Source of the DNA: an uncultured Rhodospirillales bacterium
GTDB taxonomy: Bacteria > Pseudomonadota > Alphaproteobacteria > Azospirillales > Azospirillaceae
Direction of reading: 5' to 3'
DNA: 37,087 bases
Assembly (NCBI GenBank): GCA_903920145.1
Contig: CAIXKV010000075.1
Location: 1 to 37,087 of the forward strand
Shown here: positions 36,187 to 37,087 of the stretch, piece by piece
Position numbering within the stretch: the stretch's first letter is position 1
Layout of the letters: each line of letters starts with the position of its first letter
Translations under genes and position numbers: made by a program
Notes under the pieces: generated by a model
Database searches by the model: none
What the model saw: only the letters and a program-made list of their open reading frames with translations
Told to the model about the DNA's origin: nothing

Positions 36187-36959
36187 CAAGGAAGGCCGGC
36201 GGCCAGGGTCAAAACCAGAAATAGGGAGGCCCCCACCAGAAACTCGGCAACCTCGGTGCCTTGTTTCAAATAGGGCTGATCGGAAGGAAGGCGCCAGCCG
36301 ATCTCATAGGCCGGGAACAGTCCGGTCAGGATCGCCCATCCCAAACCAGGATCAAAGGCCAAAGCCGGGGCCACAATGAGCGTTGCCCGTATCAGTTCAA
36401 TTTCGCTGGAGCCGGCATAATGCCAAAGCTCCTTGCGCCAGGATGGCCACGCTCGGTCATAGGGGCCAAAGACCGTTTCAAGCCAATCGGTCAGAGGCGT
36501 GGTTTGCCGGTAGTCGGCGGGTTCATCATCCAGGCCGGCACCACTGCGCTGGTGTGCAGCATGTCCGAAAAGCTGCCCGGCGAAGGTCGTTCCGGCAACG
36601 AGAGGTGCCAACCACCATGCCCCAGCAAGACCTGCCACCAACAGGCCGGTGGGCACCGCCCACACGAGGCGCGCGCCTTGGGTGCCAATCCCCAAGTCCA
36701 AGGCTCCGCCCCGTTGCCGATAGAGCATGCCTCCGGCCATGGCGGTTCCCGAGACCGCCGCCATGGGCAACAGCACCGGAGCGCATCCCGATGGAGTCGT
36801 GATCAGCAGGGCGAGAATCAGCAGTCGCGCCAGCCGGTTGTGCCATTGGGCCGGTGTCTGTGTACGTGTACGCGCCGATGTACGTGTGCATGGGGGCGCG
36901 GGGCCGTCGTCGCGGCCCGATACCGGCAGTGTGTCATCGTTATAGCTCGCCGGTATCAT
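36186..36959 (-). CDS. Hypothetical membrane protein bounded by repeats
   Basis: Not recognised. The 257-aa ORF has several hydrophobic segments. About 45-60 (LILALLITTPSGCAP) could be a signal anchor or lipoprotein signal. About 95-125 is a Trp/Ala/Leu-rich span, about 185-215 an IVAPALAFDPGLGWAILTG stretch, and the C-terminus ends FLVGASLFLVLTLAAGLP. The only in-frame ATG before the hydrophobic region is 36957-36959. It is formed at the junction of repeat copies I and J, so the first roughly 24 residues (MIPASYNDDTLPVSG...) are repeat-encoded. The stop codon is at the edge of copy H. Either the repeats replaced the native ends or the real gene uses an unconventional start. Confidence 0.6.
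   Translation of the reverse strand: MIPASYNDDTLPVSGRDDGPAPPCTRTSARTRTQTPAQWHNRLARLLILALLITTPSGCAPVLLPMAAVSGTAMAGGMLYRQRGGALDLGIGTQGARLVWAVPTGLLVAGLAGAWWLAPLVAGTTFAGQLFGHAAHQRSGAGLDDEPADYRQTTPLTDWLETVFGPYDRAWPSWRKELWHYAGSSEIELIRATLIVAPALAFDPGLGWAILTGLFPAYEIGWRLPSDQPYLKQGTEVAEFLVGASLFLVLTLAAGLP
36886..36956 (+). repeat. Five-hairpin dispersed repeat, copy I (partial)
   Basis: Modules four (GGGCCG...CGGCCC) and five (ATACCGGC...GCCGGTAT) are intact. Module three is degraded (GTGTGCATGGGGGCGCGGGG). It abuts copy J with only a single C between them, so this is a tandem pair. Next to it is a short GTACGTGTACGC/GTACGTGTGC near-repeat (about 36860-36890). Confidence 0.85.
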
Positions 36960-37087
36960 ACCCTCGAGCCTTGATGTTGACTCATCAAGGCTGCCCTCAG
37001 ACGCCGGGCGGGCGCATCCGCGCCCTTGGCTTCGCGCGCATGGGCGCGCGGGGCCGTCGTCGCGGCCCGATACCGGCAGTGTGTCAT
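36958..37087 (+). repeat. Five-hairpin dispersed repeat, copy J (cut by the window end)
   Basis: Modules one to four are present and match the consensus (first hairpin GCCTTGATG-ttgact-CATCAAGGC). The fifth is cut at the window edge. It follows copy I directly in the same orientation. Confidence 0.92.

Overview
The window is GC-rich bacterial chromosome. The gene content points to an alphaproteobacterium, most likely Rhodospirillales-like. The evidence is the order zapA - 6S RNA - 5-formyl-THF cyclo-ligase, a double cold-shock-domain protein, a DUF2125 protein, an acetyltransferase fused to an ADP-forming acyl-CoA synthetase, long PstC/PstA permeases, and an NADPH-type GltBD. The taxonomic call is an inference from gene families; no marker here fixes the genus.

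Layout. 1-4.3 kb: a soluble PAS histidine kinase coupled to gabD, then an isolated Anbu proteasome-like peptidase. 4.3-5.4 kb: AT-rich DNA, an unknown ORF interrupted by a repeat, and a second repeat. 5.4-9.7 kb (minus strand): a Tat-exported M15/DUF882 peptidase, a tandem cold-shock protein and Pat. 9.8-12.3 kb (plus): a repeat, an unknown 386-aa protein, and rpsD with a clear promoter and terminator. 12.3-14.8 kb (minus): a YmdB-type phosphoesterase, 5-FCL, 6S RNA, zapA and a small coiled-coil gene. 14.8-21.8 kb (minus): a NADAR protein, gltD and gltB. 22-24.5 kb (minus): a long repetitive coiled-coil protein and a CBS-domain protein. 24.7-31.1 kb (plus): a Pho-box-controlled pstS-pstC-pstA-pstB-phoU-phoB operon with no phoR. 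31.2-33.2 kb (minus): DsrE-like, Cys-rich secreted and DUF2125 proteins. 33.3-37.1 kb: ChaC, MoxR ATPase, NUDIX CoA pyrophosphatase and an unknown membrane protein.

The most unusual feature is a dispersed family of about 150-bp elements, with about ten full, partial or degenerate copies plus two fragments. A full copy is a string of five consecutive hairpins between ATACC...GGTAT ends. The stems are kept by compensatory base changes between copies. The copies sit at gene ends, and at least six genes have their stop codon inside or exactly at the edge of a copy. One ORF reads straight through a copy. One membrane-protein gene has its start codon at the junction of two copies and its stop at a third. 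This resembles, but is not evidently the same as, known REP/BIME, MITE or Rickettsia palindromic elements, and it is the best candidate here for something undescribed.

Functional themes are phosphate sensing and uptake (Pst/PhoU/PhoB), nitrogen assimilation (GltBD), GABA/succinate-semialdehyde metabolism (GabD), protein acetylation (Pat), translation and transcription control (S4, 6S RNA, cold-shock protein) and glutathione/CoA/ADP-ribose housekeeping (ChaC, NUDIX, NADAR).
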